A stretch of 39,329 nucleotides of DNA from the NCBI RefSeq assembly GCF_001421245.1, contig NZ_LMKE01000001.1, positions 630,364 through 669,692 on the forward strand, read 5' to 3'. Shown one piece after another: positions 11,606 to 19,361 of this stretch. Positions within the stretch are counted from its first letter, which is position 1, and each line of letters starts with the position of its first letter. Source of the stretch: Sphingomonas sp. Leaf10. Its GTDB lineage: Bacteria; Pseudomonadota; Alphaproteobacteria; Sphingomonadales; Sphingomonadaceae. The notes beneath the pieces were generated by a model. That model saw only the letters and a list, made by a program, of their open reading frames with translations, did not search any database and had not been told where the DNA came from. A program made the translations under genes and the position numbers.

Positions 11606-12967
11606 TCAGCGATATTCAATCACTGCGTCACGCCGCAGATCGCGCATCATGCGCTGCGCCCGCAGGTTGACGCGCTCCTGCTCCAGCCCCTGCTGGATCT
11701 GCGCCGCGCTGGGTAGCGTGCCGTTGCGCGGGTCTTCGCGACCGCACAGTACCAGTACGCGCACGCCATCCTTGGGCGAACCGAAGGGCGGGGTCGCCTG
11801 TCCGACGTTCAGCTTCAGGATGATCTCCTGCAATGCCGGCGGCAGGCTGCGGACGGTGACGGCGTCGTTGTCGACGACCTCCGCCTTTTGCGTCTGCGCC
11901 ACCTTGGTCGCGTCGCCGCACCCACGGATCGCCTGCGTCGCTTCGGTAAAGGCCGCGACCTTCGCGCTCGCTTGCGCCTCGGTCGTGCCGGACGGGAAGG
12001 GGAGGAACAACTGGCGCAAGGCCAGCTTCGCGTCGCGCGGATCGGCCATCAGCACCTGCCGCTTGTCGGCCAGATACAGGATCGAATAACCGCCCGGCAC
12101 CTCGATCGGTCCGGCGATCTGCCCGACCTGCATCTGCTGCGCGGCGCGCTGCAACTGTTCGGGGAGCATGTTCAGCCGCACGAAGCCCAGATCGCCACCC
12201 ACCGCGCGCGTCGACGCTTCGGAGAAGTTGCGTGCGAAATATTCGAACGGCGCGCCCTGTCGGATCTGCTCGATCATCTTGGTCATCGCCGCCTGTACTT
12301 CGGCAGCGCGGTCGGGCGTGGCGCTCATATAGATTTCGCGCAGGCTATATTCTTCGGCGCCCTTGGATTCCTCCATGCGCTTGATGACCGCGGCGACTTC
12401 TTCCTCGCCGACGTTCACGAACGGCTCGACCTGTCGCCGCAGCAGCCGGCTCCACGCCAGTTCGCCCTCGATCTGCCGCCGCAGCGACCGGTCCGACGAA
12501 CCGACCGTCCGCAGATACGCGCGAAGCTGCTCCGGCGTCTGGTTGAAGCGCTGCTTGGCGAGGCGGTTGAAGCTCTGCTCCAGCTCGGCGGGCGTGACGG
12601 TGATGTCCTTCGCCTTGGCCTGCTGGATCTGCAGGGTCTCGTCGATCAGCTGGCGCACGACCTGCTGGCGCAGCACTTCGCGATCCTCGTTGCTCAGCTT
12701 GAAATCGTTGAGCGCGACGATCAACGCCATGCGCTGATCGACATCGGTGCCGGTCAGCACCGTATCGTTCACGATCGCGGTCGGCTTGCGGATATTGGGG
12801 TCCAGCTTGCCGAAGATCGTCGGGTTGCCCGGCAGGTTCAGGTTCGCCCCGGGCACTTCCTGCCCGTCGCTCACGGTCTGCGCCGCCAGCGTGGCGGCGG
12901 CGGCGATCGCGACGAAACCGGCGATCGAACGGCCGATGCGGCCGACATTCACGATGTTGTTGGTCAC
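11606..12967 (-). CDS. surA: SurA-type periplasmic chaperone / peptidyl-prolyl isomerase
   Basis: SurA escorts unfolded outer-membrane proteins through the periplasm, and LptD is a known client in E. coli. The 453-residue protein has a hydrophobic export segment (about residues 12-30), a SurA N-terminal chaperone domain (about 60-180, with VNDTVLTGTDVDQRMALIVA) and a parvulin-like domain (about 205-310, with YSLREIYMSA and GGDLGFVRLNMLPEQ). A more divergent C-terminal domain (about 320-430) follows, so only the first parvulin copy looks well conserved. The start is a GTG at 12967 with a weak upstream SD; a GTG five codons in is an alternative. It lies 86 bases after lptD in the same operon. 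Confidence 0.95.
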   Translation of the reverse strand: MTNNIVNVGRIGRSIAGFVAIAAAATLAAQTVSDGQEVPGANLNLPGNPTIFGKLDPNIRKPTAIVNDTVLTGTDVDQRMALIVALNDFKLSNEDREVLRQQVVRQLIDETLQIQQAKAKDITVTPAELEQSFNRLAKQRFNQTPEQLRAYLRTVGSSDRSLRRQIEGELAWSRLLRRQVEPFVNVGEEEVAAVIKRMEESKGAEEYSLREIYMSATPDRAAEVQAAMTKMIEQIRQGAPFEYFARNFSEASTRAVGGDLGFVRLNMLPEQLQRAAQQMQVGQIAGPIEVPGGYSILYLADKRQVLMADPRDAKLALRQLFLPFPSGTTEAQASAKVAAFTEATQAIRGCGDATKVAQTQKAEVVDNDAVTVRSLPPALQEIILKLNVGQATPPFGSPKDGVRVLVLCGREDPRNGTLPSAAQIQQGLEQERVNLRAQRMMRDLRRDAVIEYR

Positions 12968-13053
12968 TTGGTCGTCTTATCCCATGCGCGCGTCATCAGG
13001 GCGGTGCCGCACCATTCGGGCAAATTCATGACCCGCCGCGCCTGAACAGGGCC

Positions 13054-15291
13054 TTATCGCCCCAGGTTCTTCAATGCCAGCGTTACCAGATAGCTGCTGC
13101 CGCTGCGCGCGTCGCCGATCCGCTGGTAATCGCGCTTCCACGTCAGGCCCAGCCGCAGGCAATCGTCCTCATATTGGACACCCAACCGGTGACGGATCGG
13201 ATCGTAACCATCGGACAGCGATAGCGAATCTTCCGACTTGTCGGTCAGGTCGACCGTCGCCGATCCGAAGGCGGACCACAACGGACCATAGGCGATCCGC
13301 CCCGCGACGCGAATTTCCTCACGGTCCTGCAAATCCTCCAGCTCGTCGATATCGCGGTTCAGCCGCAGATAGCCAACCTGCAAATAGGTCCGCCGGCTGC
13401 CGACCGTCGCGTCGAGTTCGTTGCGGCGAATCTTCAACCCGTCCTTGTCGAGCCGGTAGCGATGGGTGAACGTCACCAGTTCGCGGAAACGGATATCGGT
13501 CCGCCCGACGAAATCCGACCAGCGATCGTCCAGCCCGGTGCCGCTCGGCAGGATGCTGGCGCGCTCACTGGCGCGATAACTCTGTCCGACCGTCGCCGCG
13601 ACCGCCACGCCCGGCAGATCGAGCGCATAGTCGAGGCCATAGGTAACACGCGACGAATCCTCGAACCGGTCATATCCGGCGAAGCGGTTGAGTGCGAACA
13701 GGTTCGAATCTTCAAGGTCGACGGCGCGCGCGTCTTCGTTCGGGACCGCCAGATTGGCGATCTTCGGCGAAGCGACGAATTGCAGTCGCGGGCTGATCCG
13801 CTGCGTGCCCGCACCGATCGCCCCGACGAACGGCCAGCGGATATCGACCGCCGCCGCCGCGATGCCGCGCGGCGTGAACCCTTCGTCGCCACGATAGCTC
13901 AGCACCGCCGTATCGATCGTGTCACGCGCATTATAGACGTCGCCACGCCCATAGGCGGTAAACGTCACTTCCTGCCCCAGCGGCGTATAGCGCGTCAGAT
14001 CCCAGCGCGCGGCGGCAAAGGCCCGCTGCGTATCCTGTCCCTCGCTCCGCCCGATCGCCAGCGTATTCAGCTGAACCTGCGCCACCCCGCCTAGTAGCTG
14101 GCCGAAGCGGCGGCGATAGTCGATTTCGGGAAGCGCCACCGGCTGCATCCCCTGATCGTCACCGACCCGGAGCGTCTGCACCGCCCAGCCGCTGATCGTC
14201 AGCATCGAGTCGCGGTCGATCCGCTCGACCGTCACATTGTTCCGCAACCGGTCGTCGCGCGAAATGTCGTAGCGGCGCAAGAACGTCTGGTCGGTAGTGT
14301 AGCGCAGCGAGCCTGATACCGCCCAGTTCGGATCGCGCTGGAACCGCCCGACTGCGTCGAGATAGCCACGGAACGACTGTTCGCTGCCCGCGGGAACAAT
14401 GCCGAGCACCAGATCGTCGCTACGCCGGCTGACCGTCGCATAGCCCTGTACCCGGTACGCACCCTTCGACGTCAGCGCGCGATAGTCGCCTTGCAACATC
14501 GGCAGCACCGCGGTGAAGACATGCGGCGTGATCGTCAGGTCGCGATTGCGGGCAAGGTTGAAATAATAGGGAACGGCGACCTCGACGCCGTTGACCCGGT
14601 CCAGCCGGATCGACGGCGCCAGCAACCCCGAATCGCTGCCATCGCCGATCGAATGCGAGAAGGACGGCAGCGGGATCGTCGGCAGGCCGAAAATGGTCAG
14701 CCCCGCACCGGTGTAGCGGATGCGCTTGCGGGTCGGGTCGTACCGGACCTTGATCGCGGTGATCTTCCACGACGGTTCCTTGGGACACCCCGCCGAATTG
14801 GTCACCGAACAGGGCGTATAGGCGGCACTTTCGACGGTCACGACACCGTTTTCCGACCGGGTGCCGCGCTTCGCCGCGATCCGCCCGCCCTCGTCGAGCA
14901 CCACCAGCATATTGTCGACGACACCGTCCTTCAGCGTATCGGTCAGCTCGATCCGGTCACCGTACGCGACGTCGCCCTGCGGGTTGGTGACGGCAATATT
15001 GCCGTCGGCGACGACCTGTCCCGTCTTGCGGTTCCACGTCACCCGGTCGGCGCGGAGCCGGTTGCCCTCGCGCAGCAGCCGCACTTCGCCGCTCGCGGTA
15101 ACGATGTCGGCGTTGCTGTCATATTCGAGCAGGTCCGACGAGAAATCGATCTGGTCGCTGGTCGCCGGGGTCGGCAGCGCCTGTTCGGGTGCAGGCGGCG
15201 GCGCAGGTCGATCCTGCAAGTCCTGCGCGAAGGCCGGCCCGCCGAACGCCAACGTCAACCCAAGGGCAAGCGACCCGATCGAACGCACCAC
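13054..15291 (-). CDS. lptD: LPS-assembly protein LptD
   Basis: LptD is the outer-membrane beta-barrel that inserts lipopolysaccharide into the outer leaflet with the lipoprotein LptE. The 745-residue protein has a signal peptide (cleavage near FAQD, residue 22), an OstA/LptA-like N-terminal domain (about 45-150, with LLEYDSNADIVTASGEV) and a long C-terminal barrel. The barrel ends in the usual aromatic/hydrophobic strand region. Only three cysteines are present: Cys161, Cys169 and Cys711. E. coli has four, including an N-terminal Cys31 that is absent here. The start is the GTG at 15291 (a second GTG follows at once). It heads the operon with surA, pdxA and rsmA. Confidence 0.96.
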   Translation of the reverse strand: MVRSIGSLALGLTLAFGGPAFAQDLQDRPAPPPAPEQALPTPATSDQIDFSSDLLEYDSNADIVTASGEVRLLREGNRLRADRVTWNRKTGQVVADGNIAVTNPQGDVAYGDRIELTDTLKDGVVDNMLVVLDEGGRIAAKRGTRSENGVVTVESAAYTPCSVTNSAGCPKEPSWKITAIKVRYDPTRKRIRYTGAGLTIFGLPTIPLPSFSHSIGDGSDSGLLAPSIRLDRVNGVEVAVPYYFNLARNRDLTITPHVFTAVLPMLQGDYRALTSKGAYRVQGYATVSRRSDDLVLGIVPAGSEQSFRGYLDAVGRFQRDPNWAVSGSLRYTTDQTFLRRYDISRDDRLRNNVTVERIDRDSMLTISGWAVQTLRVGDDQGMQPVALPEIDYRRRFGQLLGGVAQVQLNTLAIGRSEGQDTQRAFAAARWDLTRYTPLGQEVTFTAYGRGDVYNARDTIDTAVLSYRGDEGFTPRGIAAAAVDIRWPFVGAIGAGTQRISPRLQFVASPKIANLAVPNEDARAVDLEDSNLFALNRFAGYDRFEDSSRVTYGLDYALDLPGVAVAATVGQSYRASERASILPSGTGLDDRWSDFVGRTDIRFRELVTFTHRYRLDKDGLKIRRNELDATVGSRRTYLQVGYLRLNRDIDELEDLQDREEIRVAGRIAYGPLWSAFGSATVDLTDKSEDSLSLSDGYDPIRHRLGVQYEDDCLRLGLTWKRDYQRIGDARSGSSYLVTLALKNLGR

Positions 15292-15308
15292 TAGTTCCGC
15301 TTCCCTTT

Positions 15309-15375
15309 GTCGCCGCCCTGTGGCGACCCTGTCGCCCGTGCCTGTCGCCCTCTGGCGACCTTGTCACCTGTGCCT
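15309..15375. repeat. Tandem imperfect repeat with alternating GTCGCC/GGCGAC hexamers in the lptD-pepA gap
   Basis: Two direct repeats, 15309-15343 (35 bases) and 15344-15375 (32 bases), share the order GTCGCC, CCT, TGGCGACC, TGTC, CC, GTGCCT. Within them the hexamer GTCGCC or its complement occurs at 15309, 15322, 15331, 15344 and 15354, with a one-base variant GTCACC at 15363. These form inverted pairs such as GTCGCC-CTCT-GGCGAC. The array begins 17 bases upstream of the lptD start codon and lies about 110-175 bases upstream of pepA, so it could be a transcription-factor site or a leader structure for lptD. Confidence 0.7.
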
Positions 15376-15417
15376 ATCGCATCGTGCAGCGGGAACCGCA
15401 ATCGCCGTCCACCCGCT

Positions 15418-15446
15418 TTACCTGCCCGCAACAGACGGCCTAGAAG
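15418..15446 (+). promoter_or_regulatory. Candidate promoter of pepA
   Basis: TTACCT (15418-15423), 17 bases, then TAGAAG (15441-15446), about 38 bases before the pepA ATG. It shares spacing and the TAG box with other candidate promoters in the window. Pattern-based only. Confidence 0.3.
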
Positions 15447-15484
15447 ACGGCAGCGCCCGCGTGCGCCAGCGTAGAAGGAAGTGC

Positions 15485-16960
15485 ATGTCGATCTCGATCC
15501 AGTTCGTCCCCGACCGGGGAACCGCCACCGCCCTTGTCCTGCCCGTCGCCGGCGGGGGACTCGACCGGATCGCCGCGGCCGGGCTGGACGATGCCACCGC
15601 GACACTGGTCGCAGGTGCCGCCCGCGCCGGCCGGTTCGAGGGTGAGGCCGGATCGATGGCCGAAATCTTCGTCCCCGGTGACGGCGACAATGCGAACCGC
15701 GTCATCCTGCTCGGCATCGGTGCCGGCGATGGCGCGGCATTGGAAAAGGCCGGAGGTGCGCTGACCGGTCGTTTCCTGCTGTCGGGTCTGACCGAGCTGA
15801 CCGTCGACTTCGCCGGCACCGACGTGCCTGCGCCATCGGTCGCACGCTTCGCGGCGACGGCGGCACAGCGCGGCTGGCGTCAGGACGGCTATCGGACGAA
15901 GATGCCCGAAAAGTCGAAGCCGACGCTGAAGACGATCATCATCGCCAACGCGCCCGACGGCATCGATGATGCGTTCGTCGCCGCCGATGCGATCACCAAG
16001 GGACTGGACCTGACCCGCACGCTGGTCACCGATCCGCCGAACATACTCTACCCGGTCAGCTTCGTCGAGAAATGCCGCGAGCTGGCCGATCTCGGCATCG
16101 AACTGACCATCCTCGACGAACGGCAGATGGCCGAACTCGGCATGGGTGCGCTGCTCGGCGTCAGCCTCGGCTCCGAAAAGGAAGCGCGCCTGCTCGCGAT
16201 GCGCTGGAACGGCAAGGGGGAGGGGGATGTCGACCTCGCGCTGGTCGGCAAGGGCGTGACTTTCGACACCGGCGGCATCTCGTTGAAGCCCGGACCCGGC
16301 ATGGAAGACATGAAGTGGGACATGGGCGGCGCGGGCGCGGTCGCCGGCGCGATGAAGGTGCTGGCGTCGCGCAAGGCGAAGGCGAATGTCGTCGGCGTGG
16401 TCGGGCTGGTCGAAAATATGCCCGATGGCAAGGCGATGCGCCCCGGCGACGTCGTAACCAGCATGTCGGGTCAGACGATCGAAGTCCTCAACACTGATGC
16501 CGAAGGGCGTCTGGTCCTGTGCGACGTCCTGACTTGGGTTCAGCAGACGCACAAGCCGAAGACGATCGTCGACCTCGCCACGTTGACCGGCGCGATGATC
16601 ATTTCGCTGGGCAGCGAGCATGGCGGCATGTTCGCCAACGACGATTCGCTCGCCGACCAGTTGCTGGCCGCATCACGCGAATCGGGCGACCTGCTGTGGC
16701 GCTTCCCGCTGTCGCCGGCTTATGACAAGCTGCTCGACAGCCCGATCGCCGACATGAAGAATATCGGCCCGCGCGGTGCCGGCTCGATCACCGCCGCCCA
16801 GTTCCTGAAGCGCTATATCGACGAAGGCGTCCGCTGGGCACATCTCGACATCGCCGGCATGGTGTGGGCCGACAAGCCCGGCAACCATCACGACAAGGGC
16901 GCGACCGGCTTCGGCGTGCGCCTGCTCGACCGGTTCGTCGCGGATAATTTCGAGGCATAA
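15485..16960 (+). CDS. pepA: Leucyl aminopeptidase (M17)
   Basis: PepA removes N-terminal residues from peptides in the cytoplasm using two metal ions. The 491-residue protein has a divergent N-terminal domain (1-160) and a conserved M17 catalytic domain. The family motifs VGKGVTFDTGGISLKPG (about 255-270), KWDMGGAGAV and the PROSITE-type NTDAEGRL (about 336-343) are all intact, giving the Lys, Asp and Glu metal ligands and the catalytic Arg. The ATG at 15485 has AAGGAAG just upstream; the same frame is open for 600 bases further upstream, antisense to lptD, without a plausible start. In other bacteria PepA can also bind DNA; nothing here shows that role. Confidence 0.97.
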   Translation: MSISIQFVPDRGTATALVLPVAGGGLDRIAAAGLDDATATLVAGAARAGRFEGEAGSMAEIFVPGDGDNANRVILLGIGAGDGAALEKAGGALTGRFLLSGLTELTVDFAGTDVPAPSVARFAATAAQRGWRQDGYRTKMPEKSKPTLKTIIIANAPDGIDDAFVAADAITKGLDLTRTLVTDPPNILYPVSFVEKCRELADLGIELTILDERQMAELGMGALLGVSLGSEKEARLLAMRWNGKGEGDVDLALVGKGVTFDTGGISLKPGPGMEDMKWDMGGAGAVAGAMKVLASRKAKANVVGVVGLVENMPDGKAMRPGDVVTSMSGQTIEVLNTDAEGRLVLCDVLTWVQQTHKPKTIVDLATLTGAMIISLGSEHGGMFANDDSLADQLLAASRESGDLLWRFPLSPAYDKLLDSPIADMKNIGPRGAGSITAAQFLKRYIDEGVRWAHLDIAGMVWADKPGNHHDKGATGFGVRLLDRFVADNFEA

Positions 16961-17056
16961 CGTCATTCCCGCGAAGGCGGGAATCCATACACGCTAAGGT
17001 GGCGGCTCCATCGCGATCGTTAGTGGCTATGGGTTCCCACCTGCGCGGGAACGACG
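16961..17056. repeat. 96-base foldback (REP/BIME-like) element between pepA and holC
   Basis: The left arm (16961-16989) and the reverse complement of the right arm (17028-17056) are 29 bases each and differ at only about 4 positions (CGTC-A/G-TTCCCGCG... to ...CCATA). The similarity weakly continues inward through CTAA. Each arm is itself a short palindrome (TTCCCGC/GCGGGAA). The element starts on the base right after the pepA stop and ends 13 bases before the holC ATG. The CATTCCCGCGAAGGCGGGAA core is, from general knowledge, a widespread intergenic repeat in sphingomonads and other proteobacteria. Confidence 0.85.
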
Positions 17057-17069
17057 ATTGGGCACAGTC

Positions 17070-17507
17070 ATGAAAGTCGACTTCTACCACCTGACCCGCA
17101 GCCCGCTCGACCGCGTGCTCCCACGCATCGCCGCCCGCCTGCACGGCGATGGCGAACGGCTGCTGCTGGTGTCCGAGGATGCCGACCAGCGCCGCGACCT
17201 CGACATGCTGCTCTGGACCTATGCCCCCGACAGCTTCCTACCGCACGCGCAGGCCGGGGCGGGTAACGACAGCCTGCAAGCGGTGCTGATCGCCTCCGAC
17301 GCCGTCCCGGCCAATGCCGCCCACAACATTGCAATCGTCGACGGCCGCTGGCGCGACGAGGCGCTGGCCTTCGACCGCGCCTTCCACTTTTTCGGCGAAG
17401 ACCATATCGCCGCCGCCCGCACCGCGTGGAAGGCGCTGGCCGACCGAGACGGTGTCGAACGCCGATACTGGCGGCAGGGCGACAATGGTTGGGAACAGGC
17501 GGCGTAA
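17070..17507 (+). CDS. holC: DNA polymerase III subunit chi
   Basis: HolC (chi) belongs to the clamp-loader side of the replicative polymerase and, in E. coli, links it to single-stranded DNA-binding protein. The 145-residue protein has the HolC fold signatures VDFYHLT at the N-terminus, the central DMLLWTYAPDSFLPH and the C-terminal FHFFGEDHIAAARTAWK. The start is the ATG at 17070; an in-frame GTG/ATG 4 codons upstream is less likely. No clear Shine-Dalgarno precedes it, because the region is the end of a foldback element. pepA followed by holC is a common proteobacterial gene order. Confidence 0.94.
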   Translation: MKVDFYHLTRSPLDRVLPRIAARLHGDGERLLLVSEDADQRRDLDMLLWTYAPDSFLPHAQAGAGNDSLQAVLIASDAVPANAAHNIAIVDGRWRDEALAFDRAFHFFGEDHIAAARTAWKALADRDGVERRYWRQGDNGWEQAA

Positions 17508-17510
17508 CGC

Positions 17511-17539
17511 TTGCCTGCGACGCGGCGCCCGACTAGGGG
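17511..17539 (+). promoter_or_regulatory. Candidate promoter of ndk
   Basis: TTGCCT (17511-17516), 17 bases, then TAGGGG (17534-17539), beginning 3 bases after the holC stop and giving a leader of roughly 40 bases that carries the ndk ribosome site (GGAG near 17570). Same geometry as the boxes before the M28 peptidase gene and dusB. Confidence 0.4.
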
Positions 17540-17581
17540 GACCGTCAACTTCCAACCAGCAACGCAGGAGCTGCGACCACC

Positions 17582-18004
17582 ATGGCCGCCACCCGTACCT
17601 TTTCGATCATCAAGCCCGACGCGACCCGCCGCAACCTGACCGGTGCCGTCACCAAGATGCTGGAGGAAGCCGGCCTGCGCGTCGTCGCTTCTAAGCGTAT
17701 CCAGATGACCCGCGAACAGGCCGAAGGCTTCTACGGCGTGCACCGTGAGCGTCCGTTCTTCAACGACTTGGTGTCGTTCATGATTTCTGGCCCGGTCGTC
17801 GTGCAGGTGCTGGAAGGCGAGAACGCCGTTCAGGCGAACCGCGACATCATGGGCGCGACCAACCCGGCAAACGCCGATGCCGGCACCATCCGCAAGGAAC
17901 TCGCCGAATCGATCGAAGCCAATTCGGTCCATGGTTCGGATTCGGAAGAGAATGCGAAGATCGAAATCGACTTCTTCTTCAAGCCCGAAGAAATCGTCGG
18001 CTGA
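17582..18004 (+). CDS. ndk: Nucleoside diphosphate kinase
   Basis: Ndk transfers the gamma phosphate of ATP to nucleoside diphosphates through a phospho-histidine. The 140-residue length is typical. The sequence shows the N-terminal TFSIIKPDA, the central [11 protein letters not shown] and the active-site motif NSVHGSDS with His117, the same number as in E. coli. The ATG start has CAGGAG upstream. It is followed by a strong intrinsic terminator, so it ends a transcription unit. Confidence 0.98.
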   Translation: MAATRTFSIIKPDATRRNLTGAVTKMLEEAGLRVVASKRIQMTREQAEGFYGVHRERPFFNDLVSFMISGPVVVQVLEGENAVQANRDIMGATNPANADAGTIRKELAESIEANSVHGSDSEENAKIEIDFFFKPEEIVG

Positions 18005-18030
18005 TCGATCTGCCGATGTGACGAAAAGGT

Positions 18031-18060
18031 CCGCTTCCCGGTTGGGGAGCGGGCTTTTTT
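18031..18060 (+). terminator. Intrinsic terminator of ndk
   Basis: A 9-pair stem (CCGCTTCCC with GGGGAGCGG, one G-T pair) with a GGTT loop is followed by GCTTTTTT. It lies 27 bases past the ndk stop and is a textbook Rho-independent terminator. Confidence 0.92.
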
Positions 18061-18087
18061 GTGTCCACCGGCTGCGCCAACGTCCCG

Positions 18088-18204
18088 CCGTTCGTCCTGA
18101 GTAGCCATTGAACTTGTCGAAATGGCGTATCGAAGGACCGTTGGTGGCAAAGTGCTTCGATACGGGTCTTCGACTTCGCTCAGCCCCTACTCAGCACGAA
18201 CGGG
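18088..18204. repeat. 117-base palindromic intergenic repeat, copy A
   Basis: The left end (CCGTTCGTCCTGAGTAG..., 18088 on) and the reverse complement of the right end (ending ...CACGAACGGG at 18204) match over about 50 bases: CCGTTCGT-C/G-CTGAGTAG, a variable part, TGTCGAA or AGTCGAA, then CGTATCGAAG. The whole unit can fold into one long hairpin. From general knowledge this CGTTCGTGCTGAGTAG family is scattered through sphingomonad genomes. It lies in the gene-free stretch 18005-18382, after the ndk terminator. Confidence 0.85.
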
Positions 18205-18230
18205 TTAAGGCGAGAACACGCCCCCCAAAC

Positions 18231-18351
18231 CCGTTCGGTTCGAGCAGCTTCAAGTTTGTCGAGAAGCGTCCGTCGAGAACCTGGCGCTTGGGGCGCCGCC
18301 CTTCTCGACTTCGGTTCTCGACAAGCTCGAACCTAAGCTCGAAGCAAACGG
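18231..18351. repeat. 121-base palindromic intergenic repeat, copy B (different family)
   Basis: The ends are CCGTTCGGTTCGAGC (18231 on) and its near-complement GCTCGAAGCAAACGG (ending 18351). Inner parts carry TTGTCGAGAAG and its complement TTCTCGACTTCGG, so the unit folds back on itself. It resembles copy A only in the ends and in the GTCGA core, so it is probably a related but separate family. It ends 32 bases before the stop of the minus-strand gene at 18383. Confidence 0.75.
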
Positions 18352-18382
18352 AAAGTAGGAGAGGGGCCGAAACCCCACCCCT

Positions 18383-18994
18383 TTACTTGACCACCGTGCT
18401 CGCAGCGACCGCTACCACTGGCGTCCCAACCGACACCGCCGCCGTCGCGGGCACCGCAACCGGCACCGCCGATTCGGTGAACGCCTTCAGCTCACGACCT
18501 GCCGGGATACGCGCGCTCTTGCCGGTCACGAACGGCGCGGCCGGCCACAGGAGCGCGACCGACGCTACCGTCGCAACGGTATTGCCTTCGCCTTCCTGGC
18601 GATACTTGCCGGTCACCGGAATGCGGCGACCGTTCAGGTCGATCGAGCGAACCTGGATTTCCATCTTGCCCGACTTGCCGAACGCGCCCTTGCCGGTCAG
18701 CCACGTGACTTCGCCCACCGCCGGCGTACCCTTCGGAATCACGACGTAGTCGCCCAGCATCACGTCGGCCGCGACGGTCAGGCCGAACTTGTACCCGACC
18801 TCGATCCGACCGCCCTTGGTCGTCAGGTCTTCGTTCATCGACAGCAAAATCTCGGTGTTCGCAGGCAGTTGCGCGTTCGCAGCGGCCCCGCCCCGCGCAA
18901 CTGCAGTCAACGGCGCTGCCGAATCCTGCGCAATGGCAGCCGACATCGACGCGCCAGCAACAGCGGCGACGCAAAGCATCTTCACGATCTTCAT
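18383..18994 (-). CDS. Exported protein of unknown function (sphingomonad family)
   Basis: This 203-residue protein has a clear Sec signal peptide (residues about 1-22, cleavage near AIAQ). The mature part has a beta-rich core: ANTEILLSMNEDLTTKGG, then GYKFGLTVAADVMLGDYVVIPKGTP, VGEVTW, GKGAFGKSGKMEIQV, then VRSIDLNGRRIPVTGKYR. It ends in a Val/Ala-rich tail. I recall similar uncharacterised proteins with the IPxGTP...GKSGK pattern in other sphingomonads, but no function. The ATG at 18994 is chosen because GGGGAAG lies directly upstream and a signal peptide begins there. It is a single-gene unit, flanked by palindromic repeats on its 3' side and the purMN operon on its 5' side. Confidence 0.8.
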   Translation of the reverse strand: MKIVKMLCVAAVAGASMSAAIAQDSAAPLTAVARGGAAANAQLPANTEILLSMNEDLTTKGGRIEVGYKFGLTVAADVMLGDYVVIPKGTPAVGEVTWLTGKGAFGKSGKMEIQVRSIDLNGRRIPVTGKYRQEGEGNTVATVASVALLWPAAPFVTGKSARIPAGRELKAFTESAVPVAVPATAAVSVGTPVVAVAASTVVK

Positions 18995-19100
18995 AAACTT
19001 CCCCTCTACTTCCCCCCCCATGGGAAGTCGGGGCCGATATCTACTCGATCACCTTGACGCTGGATAGGGGCGAAGCGGTCGTAACTGCACCGAAAAGGGG

Positions 19101-19361
19101 TTAACGCCCCCCGGCCTCCAGCAACGCGCGCGGGGCGGCGAGTTCCCACGCATGGGCAACCGCATCCTCGATCGTGACCGGATCACCATCGCCGTCGATC
19201 TCGGTCCAGCCATCGTCACCGCGCACGGTCGTGCTGTCGCCGACGATCCGCACGAAATCATTGCCTTCGACCGTGAAGACCGTCGCTTCGCCCGCGTCGC
19301 GCTCCTCGACCGCCGGCAATACCTTCACTGCTTCACGGATACGGTCGAGCGTCTCGGTCAT
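19101..19361 (-). CDS. Small protein, weakly MmcQ/YjbR-like
   Basis: This 86-residue acidic protein has an ATG at 19361 that overlaps the purN stop as ATGA, so it is probably translated with purN. I do not recognise it with confidence. The spacing of LPAVEER, FTVEGNDFVRIV, GDDGWTEI and the C-terminal AWELAAPRALLEA resembles a shortened MmcQ/YjbR fold (DNA-binding-like, function unclear), but the middle of that domain is missing. There is no signal peptide or membrane segment, so it is predicted cytoplasmic. It could instead be an orphan conserved small protein of purMN operons. Confidence 0.7.
   Translation of the reverse strand: MTETLDRIREAVKVLPAVEERDAGEATVFTVEGNDFVRIVGDSTTVRGDDGWTEIDGDGDPVTIEDAVAHAWELAAPRALLEAGGR

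Noticed and set aside
15309..15375. Possible CRISPR-like array
   Set aside because: Only two imperfect units with no spacers and no cas genes nearby; it is a tandem repeat.
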